DNA of 14,282 nt from positions 1 through 14,282 of the forward strand of contig JAIRXI010000317.1 of assembly GCA_031268395.1 (NCBI GenBank), given 5' to 3'. Every line of letters begins with the position of its first letter. Position 1 is the first letter of the stretch. The stretch is from Tannerella sp. (GTDB lineage Bacteria > Bacteroidota > Bacteroidia > Bacteroidales > Tannerellaceae). Under the pieces are notes generated by a model, which worked only from the letters and a program-made list of their open reading frames with translations, ran no database searches and was not told the DNA's origin. The position numbers were made by a program, and so were the translations under genes. Shown piece by piece: positions 7,537 through 14,278 of the stretch.

Positions 7537-8939
7537 AACTTGTTCTGTAATGGATGATTCATGCCGGGACGGCTCAGTTCCCGTTCCAGTTCTTCGAGGC
7601 TTTTCCCGCCGGTTTCGGGCAGGCGGAGAAGGACAAAGACGTAGCCGGCCAGGCAGATGGCGCCGTAGATCCAGAAGGTGCCCGCGGCCTTGAGCCAGTC
7701 GTTCAGCAGGGGGAAGGAATAGGTCAGCAGGAAACAGGCCGCCCAGAGGAAAAACGTGGATACGGCCATGGCCGCGCCGCGGATGCGGACGGGGAAGATT
7801 TCCGACAGCACCACCCAGACCACCGGCGCCAGCGACATGGCGTAGGCGGCGATGGCCAGCACGGCGAGCAGAAGCATCGGCCACCCGCTCACCCCCAGGA
7901 AATAGCAGGCGCCCAAGACGGCATAGATGGCCGCCAGCGCCAGCGAACCGCCCAGCATGAGCGAGCGGCGTCCCCAGCGGTCGACGGTATAGATGGCGAC
8001 AAAGGTGAAGACGACGTTGGTGACGCCCGTGACGACGATGTTCATCAGCACGTCCGAAACGGCATAGCCCGCGGCCGAGAATATTTCCTGCGCATAGTTA
8101 AAGATCACGTTAATGCCGCACCACTGCTGAAAGACCGCCAGGACAATGCCGATCACCAGGACGCTCCTCACGCCGGGATGCAGCAGCGCCCGCCAGTCAT
8201 TCCCGCCGCGGGCGGGCGGCAGCCGGCGGATCTCGCCGAGTTCCCCTTCGGCAAAGGTCGCACCGCCGATCCGCGCAAAGACCTTCCGCGCCGCCGCTTC
8301 CCGCCCGTTCACCGCCAGCCAGCGCGGGCTTTCCGGGATCACAAAGGCAAGGATAAAAAACAGCCCGGCCGGAACCAGTTCCGCCCAGAACATCCAGCGC
8401 CACGCCGTCCCGACAGCCACTTCCGTAATCGCCCCGTCCGCCGGCATAAACCGGAGGCCGATCATCCAGTTAGCCAGCTGAGCCGCCAGGATACCCAGCA
8501 CGATGGTCAGCTGGTTCAGCGACACAAACCGCCCGCGCACCCGAGCGGGCGAGACCTCGGCAATATAGACGGGCGAGATGTTGGAGGCAATCCCGATACC
8601 CAGTCCGCCGAGGATACGGTAGAAAATGAACCACGTGAAACCGTCTACCGCACCCGTCCCCCAGGCCGAGACGGTGAAGAAGATCGATGCCAGTATCAGC
8701 ATCTTTTTCCGTCCGTAGCGGTCGCTCCACACACCGGCCATCAGCGCGCCCGCCAGACAGCCCGTCACCGCGCTGCTCACCGCCCAGCCCCGCATCGCCG
8801 GCAACCCTTCAAGCCCGAAAAACGGCTCGTAAAAAATCTTGGCGCCGCCGATCACCACCCAGTCGTAGCCGAAGAGCAGCCCGCCCATGGCCGATACGAA
8901 CGTAATCAGCCACAAATAATACCTGTTTACTTTTTCCAT
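7533..8939 (-). CDS. Sugar porter family MFS transporter, substrate uncertain
   Basis: A 468-residue inner-membrane sugar porter with the expected twelve hydrophobic segments. Motifs: GGLLFGYDWVVIGG with the proton-coupling-type Asp26, SDRYGRKK (72-79), PESPRWL (202-208) closing helix 6, QQWCGIN (271-277), VDRWGRR (319-325), Trp375 (equivalent to XylE Trp392) and PETGGKSLEE (441-450). Compared with E. coli XylE, Gln168, Gln288, Gln289 and Asn294 are kept (Gln143, Gln271, Gln272, Asn277), but Gln415 aligns with Leu398 and Gln175 with Ile150. The sugar is therefore probably not handled exactly as xylose is in XylE. The start at 8937-8939 (MEKVNRYYLW) is preferred to the upstream in-frame ATG at 9011, which would add an unusual 24-residue extension. 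The gene overlaps the downstream DUF5107 gene by 4 bp, indicating coupled expression, and is divergent from the xylose operon. No convincing promoter was found in front of it. Confidence 0.9.
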   Translation of the reverse strand: MEKVNRYYLWLITFVSAMGGLLFGYDWVVIGGAKIFYEPFFGLEGLPAMRGWAVSSAVTGCLAGALMAGVWSDRYGRKKMLILASIFFTVSAWGTGAVDGFTWFIFYRILGGLGIGIASNISPVYIAEVSPARVRGRFVSLNQLTIVLGILAAQLANWMIGLRFMPADGAITEVAVGTAWRWMFWAELVPAGLFFILAFVIPESPRWLAVNGREAAARKVFARIGGATFAEGELGEIRRLPPARGGNDWRALLHPGVRSVLVIGIVLAVFQQWCGINVIFNYAQEIFSAAGYAVSDVLMNIVVTGVTNVVFTFVAIYTVDRWGRRSLMLGGSLALAAIYAVLGACYFLGVSGWPMLLLAVLAIAAYAMSLAPVVWVVLSEIFPVRIRGAAMAVSTFFLWAACFLLTYSFPLLNDWLKAAGTFWIYGAICLAGYVFVLLRLPETGGKSLEELERELSRPGMNHPLQNKL

Positions 8940-9204
8940 AGAGAAATCATTTACTTTTTTCGCGTGCAAAGGAAAGGAAAATAATCGAATGGGAAAATGG
9001 ACAAAAAACACAAAAGATGGACAATATTACAGTGCGGGGGCGGGAAAACGCCTTCCGTTCCGCAAAACCGCACCGCCGGAGAACACGTAACCCGTTAGGA
9101 ACCAGACCTTCATTCGACCCGCCGGGCCGGGACGGAATCATTCGCCCGAAATAGCGGGAAAATAAATGCCGGGGCTGTTTTCGTCCGTCCGGCGCCATTT
9201 CATC

Positions 9205-9275
9205 TCACCAGCCAGCGCCGACGCACGTCACCAGCCAGCGCCGACGCACGTCACCATTCTGCGCCGCTTCGCACG
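9205..9275. repeat. 23-bp GC-rich tandem repeat, two perfect units plus one decayed
   Basis: Two identical 23-bp units run head-to-tail at 9205-9227 and 9228-9250. A third copy at 9251-9275 keeps the three conserved blocks TCACCA, GCGCCG and CGCACG but has changed spacers and is 2 bp longer. The array sits mid-way between the divergent operons. It could be an array of regulator sites or a slippage-prone repeat. It has no inverted symmetry within each unit. Confidence 0.8.
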
Positions 9276-9384
9276 ACCGGTGAGAAGTACCTGATGCCGT
9301 TATGATCGGGCGAATACCGGCGACCGCCAGCCGCTAAAAGCATGAAATCCCGTAAGCATCTGGCTTTTACTCACGCGTTGATGC

Positions 9385-9413
9385 TTTGCAACCGGTTGTA
9401 TTGTATATATTTA
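9385..9413 (+). promoter_or_regulatory. Candidate xyl promoter with embedded palindromic operator
   Basis: TTTG (9385-9388) and TATATTTA (9406-9413, seven of eight positions of TAnnTTTG) are separated by 17 bp, slightly short of the usual 19. The perfect 10-bp palindrome CAACCGGTTG (9389-9398) lies directly in the spacer, abutting the -33 element, which is a classic place for a repressor site. It is about 145 bp upstream of the xylB start. The regulator is not in the window; many Bacteroides use a Nudix-family XylR for xylose genes, but I cannot match this site to a known motif from memory. Confidence 0.45.
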
Positions 9414-9458
9414 ACGGACAGGGGCGAAAAAAAGCCGCCGTAAAAAGATTTTTATTTT

Positions 9459-9466
9459 TACATTTG
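9459..9466 (+). promoter_or_regulatory. -7 promoter element upstream of xylB
   Basis: TACATTTG is an exact match to the Bacteroidota -7 consensus TAnnTTTG. Transcription would begin near 9473, about 80 nt before the xylB start codon. No TTTG is found at the expected -33 distance; the segment there is GC-rich (GCCGCCG). It may rely on an activator or be a second start site beside the 9385-9413 promoter. Confidence 0.5.
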
Positions 9467-9542
9467 CGGCCATAAACCGAAAGAATAAAGACAGGATACT
9501 GTGGGAAAAACATGTATTCATGGATCTGACAAAAAGAAAAAA

Positions 9543-9548
9543 GGGAGG
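9543..9548 (+). promoter_or_regulatory. Shine-Dalgarno sequence deciding the xylB start
   Basis: GGGAGG lies 7 nt before ATG at 9556, an ideal Shine-Dalgarno placement. It selects 9556 over the in-frame upstream ATG at 9520. This is unusual for Bacteroidota, whose mRNAs generally use A/T-rich leaders; the xylA leader in the same operon is of that A/T-rich kind. Confidence 0.7.
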
Positions 9549-9555
9549 ATATAAG

Positions 9556-11055
9556 ATGTATTTATTAGGGTATGACGTGGGAAGTTCGTCGGTGAAAGCC
9601 TGCCTGGTAGACGCCGGATCGGGGAAAACGGTTGCACAGGACTATTTCCCCAAAATCGAAATGCCGATCGTTGCGGAAAAACCGGGATGGGCCGAACAGG
9701 ATCCCGGGTCGTGGTGGGCCAGCCTCAAACTGGCCACCGCGTCGGTATTGCAGCAGTCCGGCATTGCCGCCGGAGAAATCAGCGCAATCGGCATCTCGTG
9801 GCAAATGCACGGCCTGGTGCTGGTAGACAAAAACAGGCAGCCCCTGCGGCCGGCGATCATCTGGTGCGACAGCCGGGCCGTGCCTTACGGCGAAAAGGCC
9901 TTTGCCACCCTTGGACGCGAAAAGTGCCTCTCGCACCTGCTCAACTCGCCGGGCAATTTCACGGCGTCAAAGCTGGCCTGGGTAAAAGAAAACGAACCGT
10001 ACATCTATGAGCGGATCGACAAATTCATGTTGCCGGGCGACTATATCGGCATGAAACTGACCGGCGAAATAGCCGTAACGGTAGAAGGCCTGTCCGAAGG
10101 CATCTTCTGGGATTTCAGGGAAGACAGACTGTCGGACGACGTGCTGGACTGTTTCGGATTCGATCGAAGCCTTGTCCCCGGGATCACCCCCGTATTCGGC
10201 CTGCAGGGCCAGGTCTCGGCCGGCGCCGCCGCCGAACTGGGGCTCCGCGAAGGAACCCCCGTATGCTACCGCGCCGGCGACCAGCCGAACAACGCCCTCT
10301 CGCTGAACGTCTTCAATCCGGGCGAAATCGCCTCCACCGCCGGCACATCGGGCGTAGTCTACGGCATCCTGGGACAGGTCGGCTACGACCCGCAGTCGCG
10401 CGTAAACACCTTTGCCCACGTCAACCACACCGCCGAACAGCCCCGCCTGGGCGTCCTGCTCTGCATCAACGGAACAGGCATCCTCAATTCCTGGGTCAAA
10501 CGCAACCTCGTCCCGGAGGGCCTGTCCTACGACGACATGAACCGCCTGGCCGCACAATCGCCCGCCGGCAGCAGAGGCCTGTCCGTCATCCCCTTCGGAA
10601 ACGGTGCCGAGCGCATGTTGGGAAACCGGGACACCGGATGCTCCCTGCACGGGATCAATTTCAATATCCATAACCGGGCAGACCTCCTCCGCGCCGCCCA
10701 GGAAGGCATCGTCTTCTCGTTCCGGTACGGCATGGAAATCATGGCCGAAATGGGCATGGACATCCGCCTGATCCGCGCCGGCAATGCCAACATGTTCCTG
10801 AGTCCGCTCTTCCGCCAGGCCCTGGCCAGCACCAGCGGCGCAACCATCGAACTCTACGGCACGGACGGCGCCGCCGGCGCAGCCAGAGGCGCAGGCATCG
10901 GCGCAGGCATCTACGCCTCCGGCAGGGAAGCATTCGCCAGCCTCGAACGCCTGGCCGTCGTGGAACCGGAACCGGAAAACCGCGAACCGTATGAAGCAGC
11001 ATACCGTCGCTGGAAAGACGCTTTGGCGAAAGCCGTACAGGAACAGACCGCATGA
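9556..11055 (+). CDS. xylB: Xylulokinase
   Basis: A 499-residue FGGY-family carbohydrate kinase that phosphorylates D-xylulose with ATP to D-xylulose 5-phosphate, the last dedicated step of xylose catabolism in the cytoplasm. The N-terminal domain begins GYDVGSSSVKACLVD (residues 5-19, phosphate-1 loop with Asp7). The substrate-contact motif SWQMHG is at 81-86 and WCDSR at 103-107. The catalytic base is Asp242 in AGDQPNN (240-246). The TAGTSG ATP-phosphate loop is at 261-266, and the second FGGY segment, IRAGNANMFLSPLFRQ, at 406-421. The length is close to the usual 480-500. The start at 9556 is supported by a GGGAGG ribosome site and by the family N-terminus. It is the first gene of a plus-strand operon with xylA (153 nt later) and xylE. 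Other FGGY sugar kinases are possible from sequence alone, but the xylA neighbour settles the assignment. Confidence 0.95.
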   Translation: MYLLGYDVGSSSVKACLVDAGSGKTVAQDYFPKIEMPIVAEKPGWAEQDPGSWWASLKLATASVLQQSGIAAGEISAIGISWQMHGLVLVDKNRQPLRPAIIWCDSRAVPYGEKAFATLGREKCLSHLLNSPGNFTASKLAWVKENEPYIYERIDKFMLPGDYIGMKLTGEIAVTVEGLSEGIFWDFREDRLSDDVLDCFGFDRSLVPGITPVFGLQGQVSAGAAAELGLREGTPVCYRAGDQPNNALSLNVFNPGEIASTAGTSGVVYGILGQVGYDPQSRVNTFAHVNHTAEQPRLGVLLCINGTGILNSWVKRNLVPEGLSYDDMNRLAAQSPAGSRGLSVIPFGNGAERMLGNRDTGCSLHGINFNIHNRADLLRAAQEGIVFSFRYGMEIMAEMGMDIRLIRAGNANMFLSPLFRQALASTSGATIELYGTDGAAGAARGAGIGAGIYASGREAFASLERLAVVEPEPENREPYEAAYRRWKDALAKAVQEQTA

Positions 11056-11150
11056 CGCGCAAGGCAAACCGCAGACCGGTCACACAGACAAAACAGCGCG
11101 CGTATGACGCACCGCTTGACAACGTATCACAAAACGATTAAATAACCGGC

Positions 11151-11190
11151 GTGCCTGAAGCTCCGCGCCCGTGCGCCCTGCACCAGGCAC
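11151..11190 (+). other. xylB-xylA intercistronic hairpin
   Basis: GTGCCTG (11151-11157) pairs with CAGGCAC (11184-11190), and an inner stem GCGC (11165-11168)/GCGC (11173-11176) closes a CCGT loop. It ends 18 nt before the xylA start, and a TTTTTATT run follows 9 nt after it. It may be a processing or stability element or a weak attenuator that tunes XylA relative to XylB. No T-run directly abuts the stem. Confidence 0.4.
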
Positions 11191-11208
11191 CCATAACACA
11201 TTTTTATT

Positions 11209-12537
11209 ATGACAATATTGACAGGAGACAAAGCATTTTTCCCCGGAATCGGGAAAATCAGTTATGAAGGAAAGGAAAGCAAGAATCCGTTAGCTTTCCG
11301 CTGGTATGATGAAAACCGGATCGTACGGGGCAAACCCATGAAGGACTGGTTTCGATTTTCAATGGCCTACTGGCACACCCTGTGCGCCGAAGGAAGCGAC
11401 CCGTTCGGGCCGGGCACAAAAAAGTTCCCCTGGAACAGTGCGCCGGACACCCTCAGCCGCGCCCGCTGCAAAATGGATGCCGCATTTGAGTTTATGACGA
11501 AAATCGGCATCCCGTTCTACTGCTTCCACGACGTAGATCTGGTGGACGAAGGCGGTTCGCTGACAGAATACGAAAGCAACCTGGCCCGCATCGTGGAGTA
11601 TGCGAAGGAAAAGCAAGCCGCTTCGGGCGTGAAACTGCTCTGGGGCACGGCCAACGTCTTCAGCAACCCGCGCTACATGAACGGCGCCGGCACCAATCCG
11701 GAATTTGCTTCCGTGGCATGGGCCGGGGCGCAGATCAAGAACGCCATCGACGCCACCATCGCGCTGGGCGGCGCCAACTACGTGTTCTGGGGCGGTCGCG
11801 AAGGCTACTTCAGCCTGCTGAACACCCACATGAAACGCGAAAAAGACCACCTGGCACAGTTGCTCACCATCGCCCGCGACTACGGGCGCAAACAGGGCTT
11901 TACGGGAACCTACCTGATAGAACCCAAGCCCATGGAACCAACCAAACACCAGTACGACGCGGATACGGAAACCGTCATCGGCTTCCTGCGCCACTACGGC
12001 CTGGACGGCGATTTCAAAGTCAATATCGAGGTCAACCATGCGACGCTGGCCGGCCATACCTTCGAACACGAACTGCAGGCCGCCGCCGACGCCGGTCTGC
12101 TCGGCTCCATCGACGCCAACCGCGGCGACTACCAGAACGGCTGGGATACCGACCAGTTCCCCGTCGACATCTACGAACTGACGCAGGCCATGCTGGTCAT
12201 TATCGAAGCCGGCGGCCTGGGCAGCGGCGGCACGAACTTCGACGCCAAGACCCGCCGCAGTTCGACCGACCTCGAAGACATCTTCATCGCGCACGTCTCC
12301 GGCATGGATACCTTCGCCCGCGCGCTGATAACGGCGGCTGACGTGCTTGAACAGTCGGACTACCGCCGGCTGCGCACCGCCCGTTACGCATCGTTCGATG
12401 CCGGCGAAGGCAAGGCGTTTGAAGAAGGCGGGCTGACGCTCGAAGACCTGCGCAACATCGCCGCCCGCGACGGCGAACCGAAGCAGGTCAGCGGCAAGCA
12501 GGAACTCTATGAAGCGATCGTCAACATGTATATCTGA
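11209..12537 (+). CDS. xylA: Xylose isomerase
   Basis: A 442-residue class II D-xylose isomerase that interconverts D-xylose and D-xylulose with two divalent metal ions in a cytoplasmic TIM-barrel tetramer. All expected active-site residues are present: His107 and Asp110 in FHDVD (106-110); Glu238 and Lys240 in IEPKP; Glu274 and His277 in NIEVNH; Asp302 in GSIDAN; Asp313 and Asp315 in GWDTDQFP; Asp345 in TNFDAKTRR. The hinge segment [10 protein letters not shown] is at 191-200. Length and the start [15 protein letters not shown] fit the Bacteroides/Clostridium type. The leader just before ATG is A/T-rich (CATTTTTATT) with no Shine-Dalgarno, as is usual for the phylum. It lies between xylB and xylE and is co-directional with both. 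Confidence 0.98.
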   Translation: MTILTGDKAFFPGIGKISYEGKESKNPLAFRWYDENRIVRGKPMKDWFRFSMAYWHTLCAEGSDPFGPGTKKFPWNSAPDTLSRARCKMDAAFEFMTKIGIPFYCFHDVDLVDEGGSLTEYESNLARIVEYAKEKQAASGVKLLWGTANVFSNPRYMNGAGTNPEFASVAWAGAQIKNAIDATIALGGANYVFWGGREGYFSLLNTHMKREKDHLAQLLTIARDYGRKQGFTGTYLIEPKPMEPTKHQYDADTETVIGFLRHYGLDGDFKVNIEVNHATLAGHTFEHELQAAADAGLLGSIDANRGDYQNGWDTDQFPVDIYELTQAMLVIIEAGGLGSGGTNFDAKTRRSSTDLEDIFIAHVSGMDTFARALITAADVLEQSDYRRLRTARYASFDAGEGKAFEEGGLTLEDLRNIAARDGEPKQVSGKQELYEAIVNMYI

Positions 12538-12548
12538 CAGCGCTTGCA

Positions 12549-12603
12549 GGCGAAAACGCCGGGAGGACGGTCCCGCTTTCGGGACTGCCTCCGGCTGTTC
12601 GCC
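12549..12603 (+). other. Strong xylA-xylE intercistronic hairpin
   Basis: GGCGAA (12549-12554) pairs with TTCGCC (12598-12603). Inside it GCCGG (12558-12562) pairs with CCGGC (12591-12595), AGG with CCT, and GTCCCG (12570-12575) with CGGGAC (12580-12585) around a CTTT loop. An alternative small stem, GGCG-AAAA-CGCC (12549-12560), competes with the outer arm. The structure fills most of the 87-nt gap and ends about 21 nt before the xylE ATG. There is no T-run, so it is more likely an mRNA-stability or translation-tuning element than a terminator. Confidence 0.6.
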
Positions 12604-12624
12604 CGCCGGCCCTGACTTGCAGTT

Positions 12625-14178
12625 ATGGGAAAACAATCTACTTCTGTTTACGTACTGGGAATTACGCTGGTAGCAACCATCGGCGGGCTGCTGTTCGGCT
12701 ATGATACGGCGGTCATTTCCGGCACGGTCGAGTCGCTCCGCACCTTTTTTATCGAGCCTTACGGCCTGTCTCCCGACCGGGCAAACGCCCTCGAAGGCTT
12801 TGTGGTCAGCAGCGCGCTGATCGGCTGCATCATCGGCGCATCGTTCGCCGGCTGGGTGAGCCAGCGCTACGGACGCCGGACGACGCTTCTCTTTGCCGCC
12901 GTCCTGTTCCTGTTCTCCGCCATCGGTTCTGCCTGGCCGGAACTGTTTGTCGGCCTGCCCGGAAGCGGCGATCATACGTTCATGAACCTGTTCGTCGTCT
13001 ACCGCATTATCGGCGGCGTAGGCGTGGGGCTGGCATCCATGGTGTCGCCGATGTACATTGCCGAGATAGCGCCCGCGCAAAAACGCGGCAAACTGGTTTC
13101 GTGGAACCAGTTTGCCATTATCTTTGGGATGCTGCTCGTCTATTTCGTAAATTATACGATCGCCCTGCAGGGCAACCCCGACTGGCTGCACGCAGTCGGC
13201 TGGCGCTGGATGTTCGCCTCCGAAATCATTCCGGCATGTCTCTTCCTGCTGCTGCTGTTTTTCGTTCCGGAAACGCCGAGGTATCTTGTCATGCGGGGAC
13301 GGATGGAAGCCGCCTCCTCCATCCTCGAACGCCTGGCCGGCAAAAAGGAAGCGGAAAGCGAGATCGCCGCGATCCGGGAAAGCCTCGGAGAGAAAACGCC
13401 TTCGCTGCGTTCGTATTACCTGTTTATGGGGACGTGGCTGGCGCTGTTCCTCCTCGTCTACGGGGTACTGAAATGGCGCGGAAACACCAGTGCCCTGGAA
13501 ATCTCGCTGATATCCAGCTTCGTTGTTTCGCTTTTCCTGCCCGTCCGTTCCTATGGCATACGGATTATTCTGGTGGGCGTATTGTTGTCGGCGTTTCAGC
13601 AATTCGTCGGGATCAACGTGGTGCTGTACTATGCTCCCGAAATTTTCAAGACCATGGGAGCGCCGACCAGTGCGGCGCTGCTGCAACAGATCGTAGTCGG
13701 CGCAGTCAATCTGTCCTTCACCGTGCTGGCCATCCTGACCGTCGACAGGTTCGGGCGCAAGCCGCTGATGATCATCGGAGCGCTGATAATGGCCGCTTCC
13801 ATGCTGATACTGGGAACGACATTCTATGCCCGTTCGGTTGGCATCGGTTCGCTGCTTTGCATGTTGATCTATACGGCGGGATTTGCCATGTCGTGGGGGC
13901 CTGTGTGCTGGGTGTTGCTGGCGGAGATTTTCCCGAATCGCCTCCGGTCGGCGGTAATGAGCATTGCCGTTGCCGCTCAGTGGATCACCAATTTTCTTGT
14001 ATCGTGGACCTTCCCGATGCTGGACAGAAGCCAGTCCCTTACCGACACGTTCAATCACGGAATGGCCTACTGGATATACGGGTTGATGGGTATCCTCGCA
14101 GCCCTGTTTATCTGGAAGTTCGTCCCGGAAACGAAAGGAAAGACGCTGGAAGAGATGAACAGCCTCTGGCGAAAATAA
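12625..14178 (+). CDS. xylE: D-xylose:H+ symporter, XylE-type sugar porter
   Basis: A 517-residue inner-membrane MFS sugar porter that resembles E. coli XylE along its whole length. Shared signatures are ITLVATIGGLLFGYDTAVISG (about 13-33, Asp27 being the proton-coupling residue at the same number), RYGRR (81-85), YRIIGGVGVGLAS (126-138), VSPMYIAE (140-147), PETPRYL (215-221), QQFVGIN (325-331), GPVCWVLLAEIFP (425-437) and PETKGKTLEEM (501-511). The xylose contacts Gln168, Gln288, Gln289, Asn294, Trp392, Gln415 and Trp416 correspond to Gln162, Gln325, Gln326, Asn331, Trp429, Gln452 and Trp453. XylE Gln175 is Met169 here. Alignment offsets show a net 43-residue insertion between helices 6 and 7, containing two hydrophobic stretches (about 266-283 and 290-306). 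It is the third gene of the xylose operon. Confidence 0.95.
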   Translation: MGKQSTSVYVLGITLVATIGGLLFGYDTAVISGTVESLRTFFIEPYGLSPDRANALEGFVVSSALIGCIIGASFAGWVSQRYGRRTTLLFAAVLFLFSAIGSAWPELFVGLPGSGDHTFMNLFVVYRIIGGVGVGLASMVSPMYIAEIAPAQKRGKLVSWNQFAIIFGMLLVYFVNYTIALQGNPDWLHAVGWRWMFASEIIPACLFLLLLFFVPETPRYLVMRGRMEAASSILERLAGKKEAESEIAAIRESLGEKTPSLRSYYLFMGTWLALFLLVYGVLKWRGNTSALEISLISSFVVSLFLPVRSYGIRIILVGVLLSAFQQFVGINVVLYYAPEIFKTMGAPTSAALLQQIVVGAVNLSFTVLAILTVDRFGRKPLMIIGALIMAASMLILGTTFYARSVGIGSLLCMLIYTAGFAMSWGPVCWVLLAEIFPNRLRSAVMSIAVAAQWITNFLVSWTFPMLDRSQSLTDTFNHGMAYWIYGLMGILAALFIWKFVPETKGKTLEEMNSLWRK

Positions 14179-14246
14179 CCTCGGCAAACGAACGCGTTCC
14201 GAAAAGCCGGACGGGTGCATTTCAAATGGCCGTATCTTCGGCGCCC

Positions 14247-14278
14247 GGATAAAACATTTTATCCCTTTAGAGAAAGGG
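14247..14278 (+). terminator. Overlapping palindrome and hairpin after xylE
   Basis: GGATAAAA (14247-14254) and TTTTATCC (14257-14264) form a perfect inverted repeat with a 2-nt centre. Sharing its last two C bases, CCCTTT (14263-14268) and AAAGGG (14273-14278) form a stem with an AGAG loop, followed by TCTT at the window edge. The second stem could be the xylose-operon terminator cut by the window end. The first, with too small a loop for RNA, could be a protein-binding palindrome for a gene beyond the edge. The two stems cannot both form fully. Confidence 0.35.

Larger units (their letters stand above)
8940..9555. other. Divergent intergenic control region
   Basis: These 616 bp separate the minus-strand porter operon from the plus-strand xylose operon and carry no credible gene. 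The short minus-strand frame 8947-9198 is arginine- and proline-rich with no recognisable fold. Contents from left to right: an A-rich stretch ahead of the porter start (8941-9025); an inverted pair GTGCGG/CCGCAC (9032-9037/9068-9073); a 23-bp tandem repeat (9205-9275) bracketed by TCTCACC (9203-9209) and GGTGAGA (9279-9285); stem arms TAAAAGC/GCTTTTA (9335-9341/9363-9369) and AGCATC/GATGCT (9355-9360/9381-9386); and two promoter-like elements facing xylB. No CRP-type site or regulator gene is visible. Confidence 0.7.

Noticed and set aside
7537..7884. N-terminal extension of the DUF5107 protein
   Set aside because: These 116 codons lie wholly inside the porter gene in another frame and are Arg/Gly/Pro-rich. 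The ATG overlapping the porter stop gives a normal DUF5107 N-terminus.
7554..8984. 476-codon plus-strand open frame
   Set aside because: Antisense to the sugar porter; very rich in His, Arg, Gln and Pro with no hydrophobic core.
8967..9005. Minus-strand promoter for the sugar porter (TTCCTTTG with upstream TTTG)
   Set aside because: The -7 match has one mismatch and the TTTG lies 27 bp away instead of about 19, so I could not support it.
8947..9198. 83-codon minus-strand small protein upstream of the porter
   Set aside because: Arginine- and proline-rich sequence without domain or ribosome-site support; it overlaps the porter's probable leader.
9205..9275. CRISPR-like or iteron origin
   Set aside because: Units abut without spacers and there is no cas, replication or partition gene nearby; the context is a divergent sugar promoter.
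11359..14220. 953-codon minus-strand open frame antisense to xylA and xylE
   Set aside because: It runs opposite two well-identified genes and across their intergenic hairpin. Its translation is rich in His, Gln, Arg and Asp with no domain, as expected for a shadow frame in GC-rich DNA.
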